Assembly: GCA_015066705.1 (NCBI GenBank)
Contig: SVNV01000006.1
Location: 1 to 64,000 of the forward strand
Origin: Ruminococcus sp.
GTDB lineage: Bacteria; Bacillota; Clostridia; Oscillospirales; Ruminococcaceae
DNA length: 64,000 bases
Direction of reading: 5' to 3'
Below, one piece after another: positions 15,356-24,350 of the stretch; position 1 is the first letter of the stretch; each line of letters begins with the position of its first letter. Both the position numbers and the translations under genes were made by a program. Under the pieces are notes generated by a model, which did no database searches, had not been told where the DNA came from, and saw only the letters and a program-made list of their open reading frames with translations.

Positions 15356-16915
15356 ATGAAAAAGATAATTTGGCTTTTGACTGCTGTTGTGTTGGCTCTG
15401 ACAATGGCGGGCTGTACGAAAAAAGACAAAAAGGGAGAAGTTGATTTTTCCGGAGATACTGTAATGCCGATTGTGAGAATTGATACGGTGAGTCAGGAAG
15501 CAGATGCTATCTTCTTTGCTACAAAGCCTGTTTCGGGACACGTTTCTCAGCAGATTGCTTCGTGGACACCAAACTATCAGGCTCCTCCAGAGCCTTACTA
15601 CGAGGACTGCACAATCACTGTCGAGGACATTGAGGCAAATATTCTTCTTGATTCGGCGATGGCTCAGGTCAAGGTAAGAGGAAACTGGACAACTTCTTAC
15701 GAAAAGAAGGCTTTTCGTATCAAGTTTGCAGAAAAACAGAATCTTCTCGGTCTGAATGACGGTGCAGCAATGAAAAACTGGATTCTTCTTGCTGAATACA
15801 AGGACGCTTCAATGCTGAGAGACAAAACAGCATTCGCTATTGCAAATGAAATCCTGAGCGAGGACGGACTTTATGCTTCCGACGCTGAATTCGTTGAGGT
15901 TTACATAAACGACGAATACTGGGGCGTATACCTCCTTTGTGAATACCAGCAGATTAACGAAAACCGTGTTGACATAAATGAGGTTGAAAAGGATTATAAG
16001 GGCACTGATATCGGATATTTTCTCGAGTTTGACGGGTATTTTTACACCGAAGATAAATTACAGCAGTTTTTCGTTGACTACGCCGACAATGCACCTCTCA
16101 TTCCTTATGACGGAAAGGGTGGAAAAGGTAAAACTATCACCTGTCTGAAAACCCCTGACAGACCCAACGTAAAAGATGTTGGTTTTACAATCAAGAGTGA
16201 CATCTACTGCGAAGAGCAGAGAGATTTTATTGCAAGCTTTGTGGACGGCGTTTATGAAATTATGTATAATGCCGCATACAACGACACAGCCTATGAATTC
16301 AACGGCGATTATACTGAAATTGTAAAAAGCGAAAGCCTTACTCCAAAAGAAGCTGTTGAAAAGGTTGTCGACGTGAAATCTCTTGCTGATATGTATATCA
16401 TAAGCGAGCTCACCTGTGACGCAGACCTTTACTGGTCAAGCTTTTTTATGAGCGTTGATTTTTCTGCTGACGGAAACAAAAAGCTTACCTTTGAAGCTCC
16501 TTGGGATTTTGACTCGGGAATGGGAAACAAGAGCAGATGCGAGGACGCAAAGGGCTTTTATGCGGCAAACATCATACCTGACGTAAACGGTAACGAGTAC
16601 AAAACTATAAATCCTTGGCTTGCTGTACTTGCTTACGAGGAATGGTATCAGGACATCATCAGGGAAACATGGACAAAGGCTTACGACGACGGTGTTTTTG
16701 AAAGAGCAAGCGAGATGATTGAAAAAGCTGCGGACGAGCTTAGTGATGCTTTTGACAGAAACTATCAGAAGTGGGATAACATCAATCACGAATCCTTTGT
16801 AAGTGAGCTTTCAAGACCTTCACAAAACTGCAAAGACCATAAGGAAGCTGCTGAATACCTGAAAAACTGGCTCAACAGCAGAGTGAAGTTTATGAATGAA
16901 CACTGGCACAAATAA
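15356..16915 (+). CDS. CotH kinase family lipoprotein
   Basis: 519 residues with a lipoprotein signal (TMAGC, C20). The CotH domain spans about 95-510: VRGNWT, KKAFRIKF, the long helix after LRDKTAF, EVYINDEYWGVYLLCE and the metal-binding APWDFDSGMGN (D384, D386). CotH proteins of spores are atypical protein kinases; in gut Clostridia they are also surface or cellulosome components. No dockerin is present, so this one is membrane-anchored outside. The ATG at 15356 follows TAAGGAGG. Transcribed alone. Confidence 0.88.
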   Translation: MKKIIWLLTAVVLALTMAGCTKKDKKGEVDFSGDTVMPIVRIDTVSQEADAIFFATKPVSGHVSQQIASWTPNYQAPPEPYYEDCTITVEDIEANILLDSAMAQVKVRGNWTTSYEKKAFRIKFAEKQNLLGLNDGAAMKNWILLAEYKDASMLRDKTAFAIANEILSEDGLYASDAEFVEVYINDEYWGVYLLCEYQQINENRVDINEVEKDYKGTDIGYFLEFDGYFYTEDKLQQFFVDYADNAPLIPYDGKGGKGKTITCLKTPDRPNVKDVGFTIKSDIYCEEQRDFIASFVDGVYEIMYNAAYNDTAYEFNGDYTEIVKSESLTPKEAVEKVVDVKSLADMYIISELTCDADLYWSSFFMSVDFSADGNKKLTFEAPWDFDSGMGNKSRCEDAKGFYAANIIPDVNGNEYKTINPWLAVLAYEEWYQDIIRETWTKAYDDGVFERASEMIEKAADELSDAFDRNYQKWDNINHESFVSELSRPSQNCKDHKEAAEYLKNWLNSRVKFMNEHWHK

Positions 16916-16924
16916 CAAAATAAT

Positions 16925-16956
16925 AAATCCTCTGTTGTAAAAACAGCAGAGGATTT
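16925..16956 (+). terminator. Terminator of the first CotH gene
   Basis: 10-bp stem AAATCCTCTG/CAGAGGATTT with TTTAC-TTTT following. Confidence 0.7.
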
Positions 16957-16988
16957 TACATTTTCTTTACAAAATTTATTGAAAATTG

Positions 16989-17017
16989 TTGAAATTTGTT
17001 GTAAAATATGGTACAAT
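16989..17017 (+). promoter_or_regulatory. Promoter of the EamA-NhaC operon
   Basis: TTGAAA, 17-bp spacer ending in TGG, TACAAT, about 40 bases before the EamA start. Confidence 0.65.
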
Positions 17018-17056
17018 AACTAATGTATTCAGATTAGTATCAGATTAGAGGTTTTT

Positions 17057-18007
17057 ATGAGCAGAAAAATTAAAGGAAACCTGATGTTGCTTCTCACTGC
17101 TTTTATCTGGGGTACAGCTTTTGTGGCCCAGAGCAAGGGGATGAACTATATCGGACCTTTTACATATTGTGCTGTGAGAAATATTCTGGGCGGACTTGTG
17201 CTGATACCGGTTATTATTTTTTTCAGAAAAAAGGACAAGACAAAAAGCTACGCCTCCGTGAGAGAAAAGTTTTTATTAAAAGAAACAGTAGTCGGCGGTG
17301 TTATCTGCGGAATTGTTATGTTTTTTGCCGGGTCTTCACAGCAAATCGGAATAAGCTACACAACAGCCGGTAAAGCAGGCTTTATAAGTGCAATCTACAT
17401 TATTGCCGTTCCTCTCGTGGAATTCTTTCTTTATAAAAAGAAGTCGGTGCTTGTGTGGGTGTGTGCATTTGTGGCGATGTGCGGACTTTATCTCCTTTGC
17501 GTAAACGAGGGTTTCACAATAAACAAAGGCGACCTTATTGTTTTTATCAGTGCACTGGGCTTTACAGTTCACATTATGGTTATCGACCATTTTAACGAAA
17601 AAGGCGCTGACGGGGTTATGATGTCCTGTATACAGTTTTTTACCGCCGCCGTGTTTATGTCGATGTGTATGTTCATTTTTGAAACGCCTGATATAGGAAA
17701 CATTCTTGACGCAAAGTATACCATTCTTTACGCAGGTGTAATGTCAAGCGGTGTGGCATTTACACTTCAGATTTCAGGTCAGCGTTATACAGACGCTACC
17801 TCGGCATCGCTTATTATGTGTCTGGAATCTGTTTTTGCAGCACTTTCAGGCTGGTTGTTCTTGCGTGAAATTATGACCTTCAAGGAATTTTCAGGGTGTG
17901 CTCTTGTTTTTACTGCGGTAATTCTTGCCCAGTTCAAGGACAGGATTAAAAATACATCAAAACAAAATAATAATCAGGGGGAAGCTTATGAAAAAGCATC
18001 TGAGTAA
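17057..18007 (+). CDS. EamA/DMT family transporter
   Basis: 316 residues with ten hydrophobic segments arranged as two EamA repeats; the first begins with the family signature MLLLTAFIWGTAFVAQ and the second ends with CLESVFAALSGWLFLRE. Drug/metabolite transporters export amino acids, metabolites or drugs; the substrate here cannot be told. The end overlaps the next gene by 20 bases, so expression with NhaC is coupled. Confidence 0.85.
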   Translation: MSRKIKGNLMLLLTAFIWGTAFVAQSKGMNYIGPFTYCAVRNILGGLVLIPVIIFFRKKDKTKSYASVREKFLLKETVVGGVICGIVMFFAGSSQQIGISYTTAGKAGFISAIYIIAVPLVEFFLYKKKSVLVWVCAFVAMCGLYLLCVNEGFTINKGDLIVFISALGFTVHIMVIDHFNEKGADGVMMSCIQFFTAAVFMSMCMFIFETPDIGNILDAKYTILYAGVMSSGVAFTLQISGQRYTDATSASLIMCLESVFAALSGWLFLREIMTFKEFSGCALVFTAVILAQFKDRIKNTSKQNNNQGEAYEKASE

Positions 18008-19622
18008 AATCATTTTCGGATTGCTTGTTGTGGCATTTATTGTCGCTTGTGCAATCCAGTCGCCTATTACTGAGGCGGTCAACTCATTGTGGTCACTTTT
18101 GCCACCAATCGTTGCTATCGGTCTTGCGCTTATCACCAAAGAGGTTTATTCCTCGCTTTTTGTCGGTATTCTGACAGGTGGTGCTATTTATGCAATTTCC
18201 GAAGCAAAGGGCTTCAGCGGAATGTTCAACGCTGTTGTCAACAAAGGCTTTATCGCAAATCTTGCTGACAGCTATAACGTAGGAATCCTTATTTTCCTTG
18301 TTGTTCTGGGAACAATCGTTGTTCTTATGAATAAGGCTGGCGGAAGCAGAGCTTACGGTGAATGGGCTGCTACACACATCAAAACCAAGGCGGGAGCTAC
18401 ACTTTCAACATTTTTCCTTGGTGCACTAATTTTTGTAGACGACTATTTCAACTGTCTTACAGTAGGCTCAGTTATGCGTCCTGTAACAGACAAGCACAAC
18501 ATTTCACGTTCAAAGCTTGCATACATCATCGACGCTACTGCTGCACCTGTTTGTATCATCGCACCTATTTCTTCATGGGCTGCTGCAGTAAGTGGTACCG
18601 TTGAGGGCGTAAACGGAATTTCGCTCTTTATCAGAACGATTCCTTACAACCTTTATGCACTTTTAACACTTGCAATGGTAGTATTTATTGCTTATTCAAG
18701 AAGCGATTACGGCCCGATGAGAATTCACGAGAAGAACGCTGAAAAGGGCGACCTCTTCACTACAAGAAGTACAGTTTACAATAACGATGACACACCAAAG
18801 ACAACAAAGGGCAAGGTTATCGACCTTATTCTCCCTGTAATTATTCTTATCGTATTCTGCGTGGCAGGTATGATTTACACAGGCGGATTTTTCAGTGGCG
18901 CAAGCTTTATTGATTCATTTGCTAATTGTGACGCTTCTTACGGTCTTGCACTTGGCTCAATGGGTGCACTTATCGTGGTTTTCTTCTATTTCCTTTTCCG
19001 CAAGGTTTTAAACTTCAACGACTGTATGGATTCTATTGCTCTTGGCTTCAAGCAGATGGTTCCGGCTATCCTTATTCTTACTTTTGCCTGGACGCTCAAG
19101 ACAATGACAGGACTTCTTTCTGCTGACGTATTTGTAGCAAACCTTGTAGACAGTGCTGCTGCTATTGAAATTCTCCTTCCTGCAATCCTCTTTGCTGTTG
19201 CTGTCGGTCTTTCATTTGCAACCGGTACTTCATGGGGAACATTCGGAATCCTTATTCCAATCGTAACAGGCGTATTCAAGGCTGAGCTTGAAGGAATTAC
19301 TGCAACAGGCGATATGCCGGTTATGGCTATCATCTGTATTTCAGCTTGCCTTGCCGGTGCTGTATGTGGCGACCATTGTTCGCCGATTTCAGACACAACC
19401 ATTATGGCTTCCACAGGTGCACAGTGTGACCACGTAAACCACGTTTCAACACAGCTTCCTTACGCACTTACAGTTGCGGCAGTGAGCCTTGTGGGATACA
19501 TTCTTTCAGGCTTTGTACAGAATGTATTTGTTGTTCTCGGAACATCATTTGCGCTTCTCTTTATAGTTCTCTTTACAATCAGATATTTTACAAATAAAAA
19601 GAAAGTAGTTACAGAAGAATAA
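17988..19622 (+). CDS. NhaC family Na+/H+ antiporter
   Basis: 544 residues with about twelve membrane helices. The central FVDDYFNCLTVGSVMRP and the C-terminal GTSWGTFGILIPI and GDHCSPISDTTIMASTGA are signatures of the NhaC antiporter family, which swaps external protons for cytoplasmic Na+ or carries organic acids. The ATG at 17988 follows CAGGGGGAAG, inside the end of the EamA gene. If the Rnf complex pumps Na+, this antiporter would work on the same ion gradient. Confidence 0.88.
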   Translation: MKKHLSKIIFGLLVVAFIVACAIQSPITEAVNSLWSLLPPIVAIGLALITKEVYSSLFVGILTGGAIYAISEAKGFSGMFNAVVNKGFIANLADSYNVGILIFLVVLGTIVVLMNKAGGSRAYGEWAATHIKTKAGATLSTFFLGALIFVDDYFNCLTVGSVMRPVTDKHNISRSKLAYIIDATAAPVCIIAPISSWAAAVSGTVEGVNGISLFIRTIPYNLYALLTLAMVVFIAYSRSDYGPMRIHEKNAEKGDLFTTRSTVYNNDDTPKTTKGKVIDLILPVIILIVFCVAGMIYTGGFFSGASFIDSFANCDASYGLALGSMGALIVVFFYFLFRKVLNFNDCMDSIALGFKQMVPAILILTFAWTLKTMTGLLSADVFVANLVDSAAAIEILLPAILFAVAVGLSFATGTSWGTFGILIPIVTGVFKAELEGITATGDMPVMAIICISACLAGAVCGDHCSPISDTTIMASTGAQCDHVNHVSTQLPYALTVAAVSLVGYILSGFVQNVFVVLGTSFALLFIVLFTIRYFTNKKKVVTEE

Positions 19623-19642
19623 CATAAATAAGAAAACAAAAA

Positions 19643-19680
19643 GGGTACTGAGTTTTAAAGCTCAGCACCCTGATTTTTTT
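19643..19680 (+). terminator. Terminator of the EamA-NhaC operon
   Basis: Stem GGGT-A-CTGAG/CTCAG-C-ACCC with one internal mismatch, 8-base loop, then a run of eight T. Confidence 0.8.
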
Positions 19681-19686
19681 TATAAA

Positions 19687-20124
19687 CTATTCAACCTTGA
19701 AATCTGTCCACTCAATATCGTTATAGCACATAACGTCGTTGGTTCTGGACATTCCCATTTTTTCGTAAAAGCCCATAGCTCCTTCGTTTATGCAGGAATA
19801 CATAATGATATCACGTTTTCCGCCTGCAAGCTGATGAAGCTTTTTGACAAGAGCTGTTCCGATACCCTTACCCTGATACTTTCTGACAACTCCCAGGTCA
19901 GTCATAAACAGCCAGTAAGCATAATCTGTTATACCAAAGCATACTCCGATAAGTTCGCCTGTTTCGTCGTCTCTTGCAACAAGACTGATTGTAGCATTTT
20001 TTACAAGCTTTGAAATACGCTCATAAAATCTTTCTTTAGGATACTGTGAGCCTAAATCGGTCTGTTTCAGAAATTCTATGTATTCTTCCGCTGTAATTCT
20101 TTCTTCGCTGATTACACAAGTCAT
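19687..20124 (-). CDS. GNAT family N-acetyltransferase
   Basis: 145 residues; the acetyl-CoA-binding segment VVRKYQGKGIGTALVKKL (Q-x-x-G-x-G) and the C-terminal NEGAMGFYEKMGM are classical GNAT features. The substrate is unknown. The start follows AGGAGGTG and lies two bases after the stop of the ATPase gene, so the two form an operon. Confidence 0.85.
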   Translation of the reverse strand: MTCVISEERITAEEYIEFLKQTDLGSQYPKERFYERISKLVKNATISLVARDDETGELIGVCFGITDYAYWLFMTDLGVVRKYQGKGIGTALVKKLHQLAGGKRDIIMYSCINEGAMGFYEKMGMSRTNDVMCYNDIEWTDFKVE

Positions 20125-20126
20125 AT

Positions 20127-20618
20127 CTACACCTCCTGTTGCTTTACAATTATAAGGTCTGTTTCAGATGACAACGGCTTTTCAAATAAGTCTTCAACCT
20201 TTTTTGCAAGCCCTTCGTCAACATAATATGCATTTGTTTTACCTGAAAGCACCTCGCCGTTTCGCTTTTCAAGGCGGGATTTCCACTCCTCATCAGAAAT
20301 CTGAATATAGTGAAATTCAAAATCCACAGCATTTTTTCTGTAAAAATCCCTGGCAAAATTTCTTTCGTCCTTCTGCCAGAAGCCCCAGTCGAGAATAACA
20401 TTGACTCCCGACTTCACAAGCTCCAACGATTTTTGATAAAGGTAATTTTCTATGCGTTCAACATATAAATCGTGGTTTTCACCTGCGTCCTGACCGAAAA
20501 TGCAAAGCGTAATTTCATCAACTGACAAAATCACCCCATTATACTTTTTTCTCAATTCTTCGGCATAGGTGCTCTTGCCCACGCAGATTTTTCCGCAGGT
20601 CATATAAACTTTCGGCAC
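20127..20618 (-). CDS. P-loop ATPase/kinase of the zeta-toxin-like AAA_33 type
   Basis: 163 residues with Walker A G9-KICV-GKST at the N-terminus, SVDEI as the Walker B-like aspartate, and NVILDWGFWQKDERN, which places it among small AAA_33 kinases that phosphorylate metabolites or RNA ends. I use the GTG at 20618 because the earlier GTG at 20627 is itself the GAGGTG ribosome site. It is followed by the acetyltransferase gene. No antitoxin-like partner is present, so a toxin role is not supported. Confidence 0.7.
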   Translation of the reverse strand: MPKVYMTCGKICVGKSTYAEELRKKYNGVILSVDEITLCIFGQDAGENHDLYVERIENYLYQKSLELVKSGVNVILDWGFWQKDERNFARDFYRKNAVDFEFHYIQISDEEWKSRLEKRNGEVLSGKTNAYYVDEGLAKKVEDLFEKPLSSETDLIIVKQQEV

Positions 20619-20651
20619 AGGTATCACCTCAATTTTTACTTATTTTAATTA

Positions 20652-20680
20652 ATTATACCACCTTTTGATACAGATTACAA
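20652..20680 (-). promoter_or_regulatory. Promoter of the ATPase-acetyltransferase operon
   Basis: Minus strand TTGTAA, 17-bp spacer ending in TGG, TATAAT; about 34 bases before the start codon. Confidence 0.65.
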
Positions 20681-20692
20681 CACCAAAAACAC

Positions 20693-20723
20693 AAAACGGC
20701 AGAAAACTCTCTTTTCTGCCGTT
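20693..20723 (-). terminator. Terminator of the reductase operon
   Basis: Stem of about 12 bp (AACGGCAGAAAA with TTTTCTGCCGTT), small loop, and a T-rich stretch on the minus strand. Follows the gene ending at 20730. Confidence 0.75.
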
Positions 20724-20729
20724 TAGAAG

Positions 20730-22478
20730 TTATCTTTTTATAAAATACGCCTTATACTTGCCAACTTCTGCCCTCAATCTGAAAGAAGCTTCTCCGTTTT
20801 CCGTATAGAGAGGGAGAATTTCGTTACCGCTCTGGTCAACAAGAGCAGTTGCGCCGTTGACAAAAACTTTGATATCGCAGTCGTAGGTGTCGTTATCAAC
20901 ATACGAATACAAAACGAACGAATCGTTATCGTAGTGGAAAATGCTTATCTGTCCCTTAGCTTCAAGTCGCACTCCGTTTACGGTAAACTCTTTTCTCATT
21001 CTGTCAAGAATATTTTCAGGAAGATACTTTATGTCTGAGAACGCCTCAGGAACAACCATTGTATAAAGCTTTCCGTCGCCGTAGGTGTCATGTGCAAAAA
21101 GTGTGCAGGCTTCTTCTTCACATACCGCCTTGCAGACAGCACCCCATGTTGCGTTGTTTCTGAATTCCATAACAGGGAAGCTGATATTCTTTTTAGAATA
21201 TCCTCTTTCCCATCTGTTGTAGAAGAATGAGTTTTCTGAAACAAAGGTGTTTGTTGTCATTTTTCTGTCGCGGTATCTTATTGACGAAAGTCTTTCAAAG
21301 CCTTTTCCGAGAGTTTCCTTAACGAAACCGCTTGAAACAACAGCCTTTCCGCCCTTTACAAGATACTTTTCCAGCTTGTCGATGATTTCGCTGTCGTAAG
21401 CTGATGAAGCTGTCAGGAAAATTGTATCTGCATTCCCGTCAAAATCAGGCACAGGCAAAATCGGGAAGCCATTCATTCCGAGAAAATCCTGCAAATTATC
21501 CTCACCCTGAGATGCGTTAGGAATGTAGCAAGGGATTCCTGATGGATTTCCCAAATTATCGAGAAGGTCATCAAGTTTATCAAGCAAAAAGCCCAAAGCA
21601 GCAACGTTTATAGTGTCGTTCAGCGCCTGGAAGCAGAACATCATCATTTCCTTAGGCTTTGAAAGGGCAGTAAGTCCTGCCTGTTCGAGATAATAATCAA
21701 GACTTCTGCAATCAAACGGGTCAAACCAGCCACCACCGTTTCTGTCGGGAGCCATTTTCTCCATATAATGCATAAGTGAATATGAGAGATAGCGTGGGAG
21801 ATGCTGGTCGGTATTAACAGGGTCACGGGTTTCTGTTCCGGTGTAAATCATATCAAAGATTTCTCTCTGTGAAGCAGGGTCATAGCCTGTTTCCTGATAG
21901 GATTCCATCCAGTTAGGGTACTTGATAGTAATTTTACAGTCAGGATTTTCTTCCTTTGCCGGCTTTATTACATATTCCTGTGAAGCCTTATAAAGCAGGT
22001 CGGTTCTGTATGCCTGCCAGCTATCGTCGGTAATACCGTTAGCCTTGTTATATTCATCTCTGCCCTGTCTGCACTTTTCGCAGGTACAGTTTGTAAAGAA
22101 GAAGTCGTCAATGATAAACTCGTCAAAAACTCTTGCATTCATCTGACAAACGCTCTTAAGAGTATCCATCATAACTTCATCGTTATAGCAGAAAACGTTG
22201 AAAAGACGCTGTTTTTTCTTTGCACCCTCAGGGTCAGGCATACTTGTAGTGATTCCGCCCTGAGCTTCTATTCCGTAGCGGTTAAAGATTTCCTTACATT
22301 TTCTTACCTGTTCCTCGCCTGCATAACAGCCACCTCGGAAGGGCTCGATATAAACCTTATCAATCCGCATATATTTATTGAAAAACTCAAGCTGCTTACA
22401 AAGCTCGTCTTCCTTTAAATTCTTAACGCCGTGAGCAACAAAATAAACAACAAGTTTAAAATTTCTGTAATTTCCCAT
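20730..22478 (-). CDS. Large unknown protein, possibly a glycosidase-like barrel
   Basis: 582 residues, no signal peptide. I do not recognise a named family. The first 300 residues have the strand/helix rhythm of a TIM barrel (VVYFVAHG, VYIEPFRGG, FDEFIIDDFFF), with an acidic pair in IIDDFF and a CTCEKC metal-like knuckle near residue 135. The middle has a Rossmann-like LEKYLVKGGKAVVSSG as in the trimerisation domain of GH42-type enzymes. The C-terminus looks like a beta sandwich. A glycoside-hydrolase relative is plausible but unproven. The start at 22478 follows AAAGGAAA and lies 13 bases after the reductase gene, so they are one operon. Confidence 0.65.
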   Translation of the reverse strand: MGNYRNFKLVVYFVAHGVKNLKEDELCKQLEFFNKYMRIDKVYIEPFRGGCYAGEEQVRKCKEIFNRYGIEAQGGITTSMPDPEGAKKKQRLFNVFCYNDEVMMDTLKSVCQMNARVFDEFIIDDFFFTNCTCEKCRQGRDEYNKANGITDDSWQAYRTDLLYKASQEYVIKPAKEENPDCKITIKYPNWMESYQETGYDPASQREIFDMIYTGTETRDPVNTDQHLPRYLSYSLMHYMEKMAPDRNGGGWFDPFDCRSLDYYLEQAGLTALSKPKEMMMFCFQALNDTINVAALGFLLDKLDDLLDNLGNPSGIPCYIPNASQGEDNLQDFLGMNGFPILPVPDFDGNADTIFLTASSAYDSEIIDKLEKYLVKGGKAVVSSGFVKETLGKGFERLSSIRYRDRKMTTNTFVSENSFFYNRWERGYSKKNISFPVMEFRNNATWGAVCKAVCEEEACTLFAHDTYGDGKLYTMVVPEAFSDIKYLPENILDRMRKEFTVNGVRLEAKGQISIFHYDNDSFVLYSYVDNDTYDCDIKVFVNGATALVDQSGNEILPLYTENGEASFRLRAEVGKYKAYFIKR

Positions 22479-22491
22479 AGCTTTTCCTTTC

Positions 22492-23613
22492 TCAGACTTC
22501 AAGCTTTTCTGTGGCTTCCTTTAAAAGTTCGATAATCGGCAGGTGCTGAGGACAAACAGCCTCACACTGTCCACAACCTATACAAGCCGAAGCCTTTCCT
22601 GAATTTGAAGTAAGACCTCTGTAATGGAAAACAGGTCTGTTGTCGCCGGAGAATTTTCTTTTTGTGTTAAGTGCACCGAAAATATCCGGAATAAGTATTC
22701 CCATAGGGCAACCGTCAACGCAGTAACGGCAGGAAGTACAGCCGATAAGCTCAACCGACATCATATCGGCAACAACGTTTCCGATAACATCCTTTTCGCT
22801 TTCAGAAAGGGGCTCGAAATTAACAAAGGTATCAAGGTTATCGCTAACTTGTTCTTCGGTTGACATACCGCTTAAGATTGTGCCGATACCCTCAAGGCTT
22901 CCGCAGAATCTCATCGCCCATGAAGCAACAGACTTATCAGGTCTTGCCTCCTTGAACATCTTTTCCTGCTCCTCAGAAACGTTAGCAAGAGTTCCGCCCT
23001 TAACAGGCTCCATTATAATCATAGGGATATTTCTGGATTTGAGTATTTCATAGAGCTTTCCTGAATTTACAATCTGGTTGTCCCAGTCAGCGTAGTTAAG
23101 CTGAATCTGAACAAATTCAACCTCAGGATGCAAATCCACAACCTTTTCAAGAAGGGCAGGTGTTCCGTGGAAAGAAAAACCGAAATGACGGATTTTTCCC
23201 TCTTCCTTTTTCTTCATACACCAGTTAAAGCAATCGTACTTTTCGTAAAGGTCGTAATTTGAACCGTCCTCAAGACTATGTAACAGATAGTAATCGAAAT
23301 ACTCAAGACCTGTTCTTTCAAGCTGTTCGTTGAAGATTCTGTCTCTGTCCTCCATACACTTAATCGACCATGCAGGGAGCTTTGTAGCAACAGTATAGCT
23401 TTCTCTTGGATAGTTTTTTACAAGAAGCTCTTTAACTGCCTTTTCGGAATTACCTCCGTGATAAACATAAGCAGTATCAAAGTAGTTAAAGCCCGCCTTC
23501 ATATAGCTGTCAATCATACCCAGCACTCTCGGAACATCAATTTTTCCGTCGATTTCAGGCAATCTCATAAGTCCGAAACCCAGCTTTGGCATTTTAGTCA
23601 CATCAAGTTTCAT
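22492..23613 (-). CDS. Aldo/keto reductase with C-terminal ferredoxin domain
   Basis: 373 residues. The barrel begins LGFGLMRLPEIDG and has the AKR active-site tyrosine in FDTAYVYHGG and the lysine in ATKLPAW. The C-terminal third adds two [4Fe-4S] motifs (CTSCRYCVDGCP and CIGCGQCEAVCP), a layout typical of anaerobe AKR/ferredoxin fusions. The ATG at 23613 follows GGAGGG; 15 further upstream codons lack a site. First gene of a two-gene operon with the unknown 582-residue protein, which could be acting on a related sugar substrate. Confidence 0.9.
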   Translation of the reverse strand: MKLDVTKMPKLGFGLMRLPEIDGKIDVPRVLGMIDSYMKAGFNYFDTAYVYHGGNSEKAVKELLVKNYPRESYTVATKLPAWSIKCMEDRDRIFNEQLERTGLEYFDYYLLHSLEDGSNYDLYEKYDCFNWCMKKKEEGKIRHFGFSFHGTPALLEKVVDLHPEVEFVQIQLNYADWDNQIVNSGKLYEILKSRNIPMIIMEPVKGGTLANVSEEQEKMFKEARPDKSVASWAMRFCGSLEGIGTILSGMSTEEQVSDNLDTFVNFEPLSESEKDVIGNVVADMMSVELIGCTSCRYCVDGCPMGILIPDIFGALNTKRKFSGDNRPVFHYRGLTSNSGKASACIGCGQCEAVCPQHLPIIELLKEATEKLEV

Positions 23614-23648
23614 AATATATCCCTCCGATTTTAAATACAGTTTTGTAT

Positions 23649-23677
23649 AGTATATCACAGAAAAAAACTGATGTCTA
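23649..23677 (-). promoter_or_regulatory. Promoter of the aldo/keto reductase operon
   Basis: Minus strand TAGACA, 17-bp spacer ending in TGA, TATACT. Confidence 0.6.
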
Positions 23678-23727
23678 TAACATTCTTATAATTTAAGCAG
23701 GATATTTTCTTAAAAAATACAAATTGC

Positions 23728-23756
23728 TTGAATAAATTTATAAAATATGGTACGAT
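23728..23756 (+). promoter_or_regulatory. Promoter of the ECF sigma gene
   Basis: TTGAAT, 17-bp spacer ending in TGG, TACGAT, about 94 bases before the start codon. Downstream, at 23797-23803, TGCAACC resembles the -35 box of ECF-type promoters, which would allow the sigma factor to activate itself; a matching -10 is not clear. Confidence 0.5.
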
Positions 23757-23849
23757 ATCGTAGGAATTTAGTTTTTAAAATTTTTTATAACATAATGCAA
23801 CCTTTTTCAACCATGCGGTGTGTTACTAGTAAAGAAGGGAGTCGGTATA

Positions 23850-24350
23850 ATGACGGAAACAGGAATCAGACAGCTTTTTGAGCAAGCGGTCGATACATAT
23901 TCTGACATGATAACTGGTTTATGTCTGCTTCGCCTCGGAAACAGACAAGACGCCGAGGACTGTTATCAGAATACGTTCTTGAAGCTGTTTAAAAACACGG
24001 AAATGTTAAAAGAAGACTCGGAGTATCTTAAAGCATGGCTCATAAGGGTTGCAATAAACGAATGTAAAAACCGTCACAGATTTTTAAGCCGTAATAAAAC
24101 CGAAAATCTCGACTTTATAAACCTCTGTTACGAAGAAGGTGAAGACCGACAGCTAATGGAGTCTATAATGTCTCTCAAGAAAATATACAGAGATGTTATT
24201 TATCTTCATTATTATATGGGCTACTCGGTTATGGAGCTTTCTAAAATACTTAAAGCAAGAGAAAACACCGTTAAAAGCCGACTCAAAAGAGGTCGTGAGC
24301 TTTTAAAGGAAGAGTTATTGAAGAGAAATTGCGAGGAGGAATTTATATGA
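23850..24350 (+). CDS. ECF-type RNA polymerase sigma factor
   Basis: 166 residues with region 2 (DMITGLCLLRLGNRQDAEDCYQNTFLKLF) and region 4 (SLKKIYRDVIYLHYYMGYS, then ENTVKSRLKRGRELLKEEL), and no region 3, as in extracytoplasmic function sigma factors. The ATG at 23850 follows AAGGGAG. The stop overlaps the start of the next gene (ATGA), a membrane-anchored regulator that probably holds it inactive. The signal is unknown. Confidence 0.9.
   Translation: MTETGIRQLFEQAVDTYSDMITGLCLLRLGNRQDAEDCYQNTFLKLFKNTEMLKEDSEYLKAWLIRVAINECKNRHRFLSRNKTENLDFINLCYEEGEDRQLMESIMSLKKIYRDVIYLHYYMGYSVMELSKILKARENTVKSRLKRGRELLKEELLKRNCEEEFI

Noticed and set aside
20127..20618. Zeta-toxin/antitoxin pair
   Set aside because: The neighbour is an acetyltransferase, not an epsilon-like antitoxin; the P-loop protein is kept as a generic kinase.
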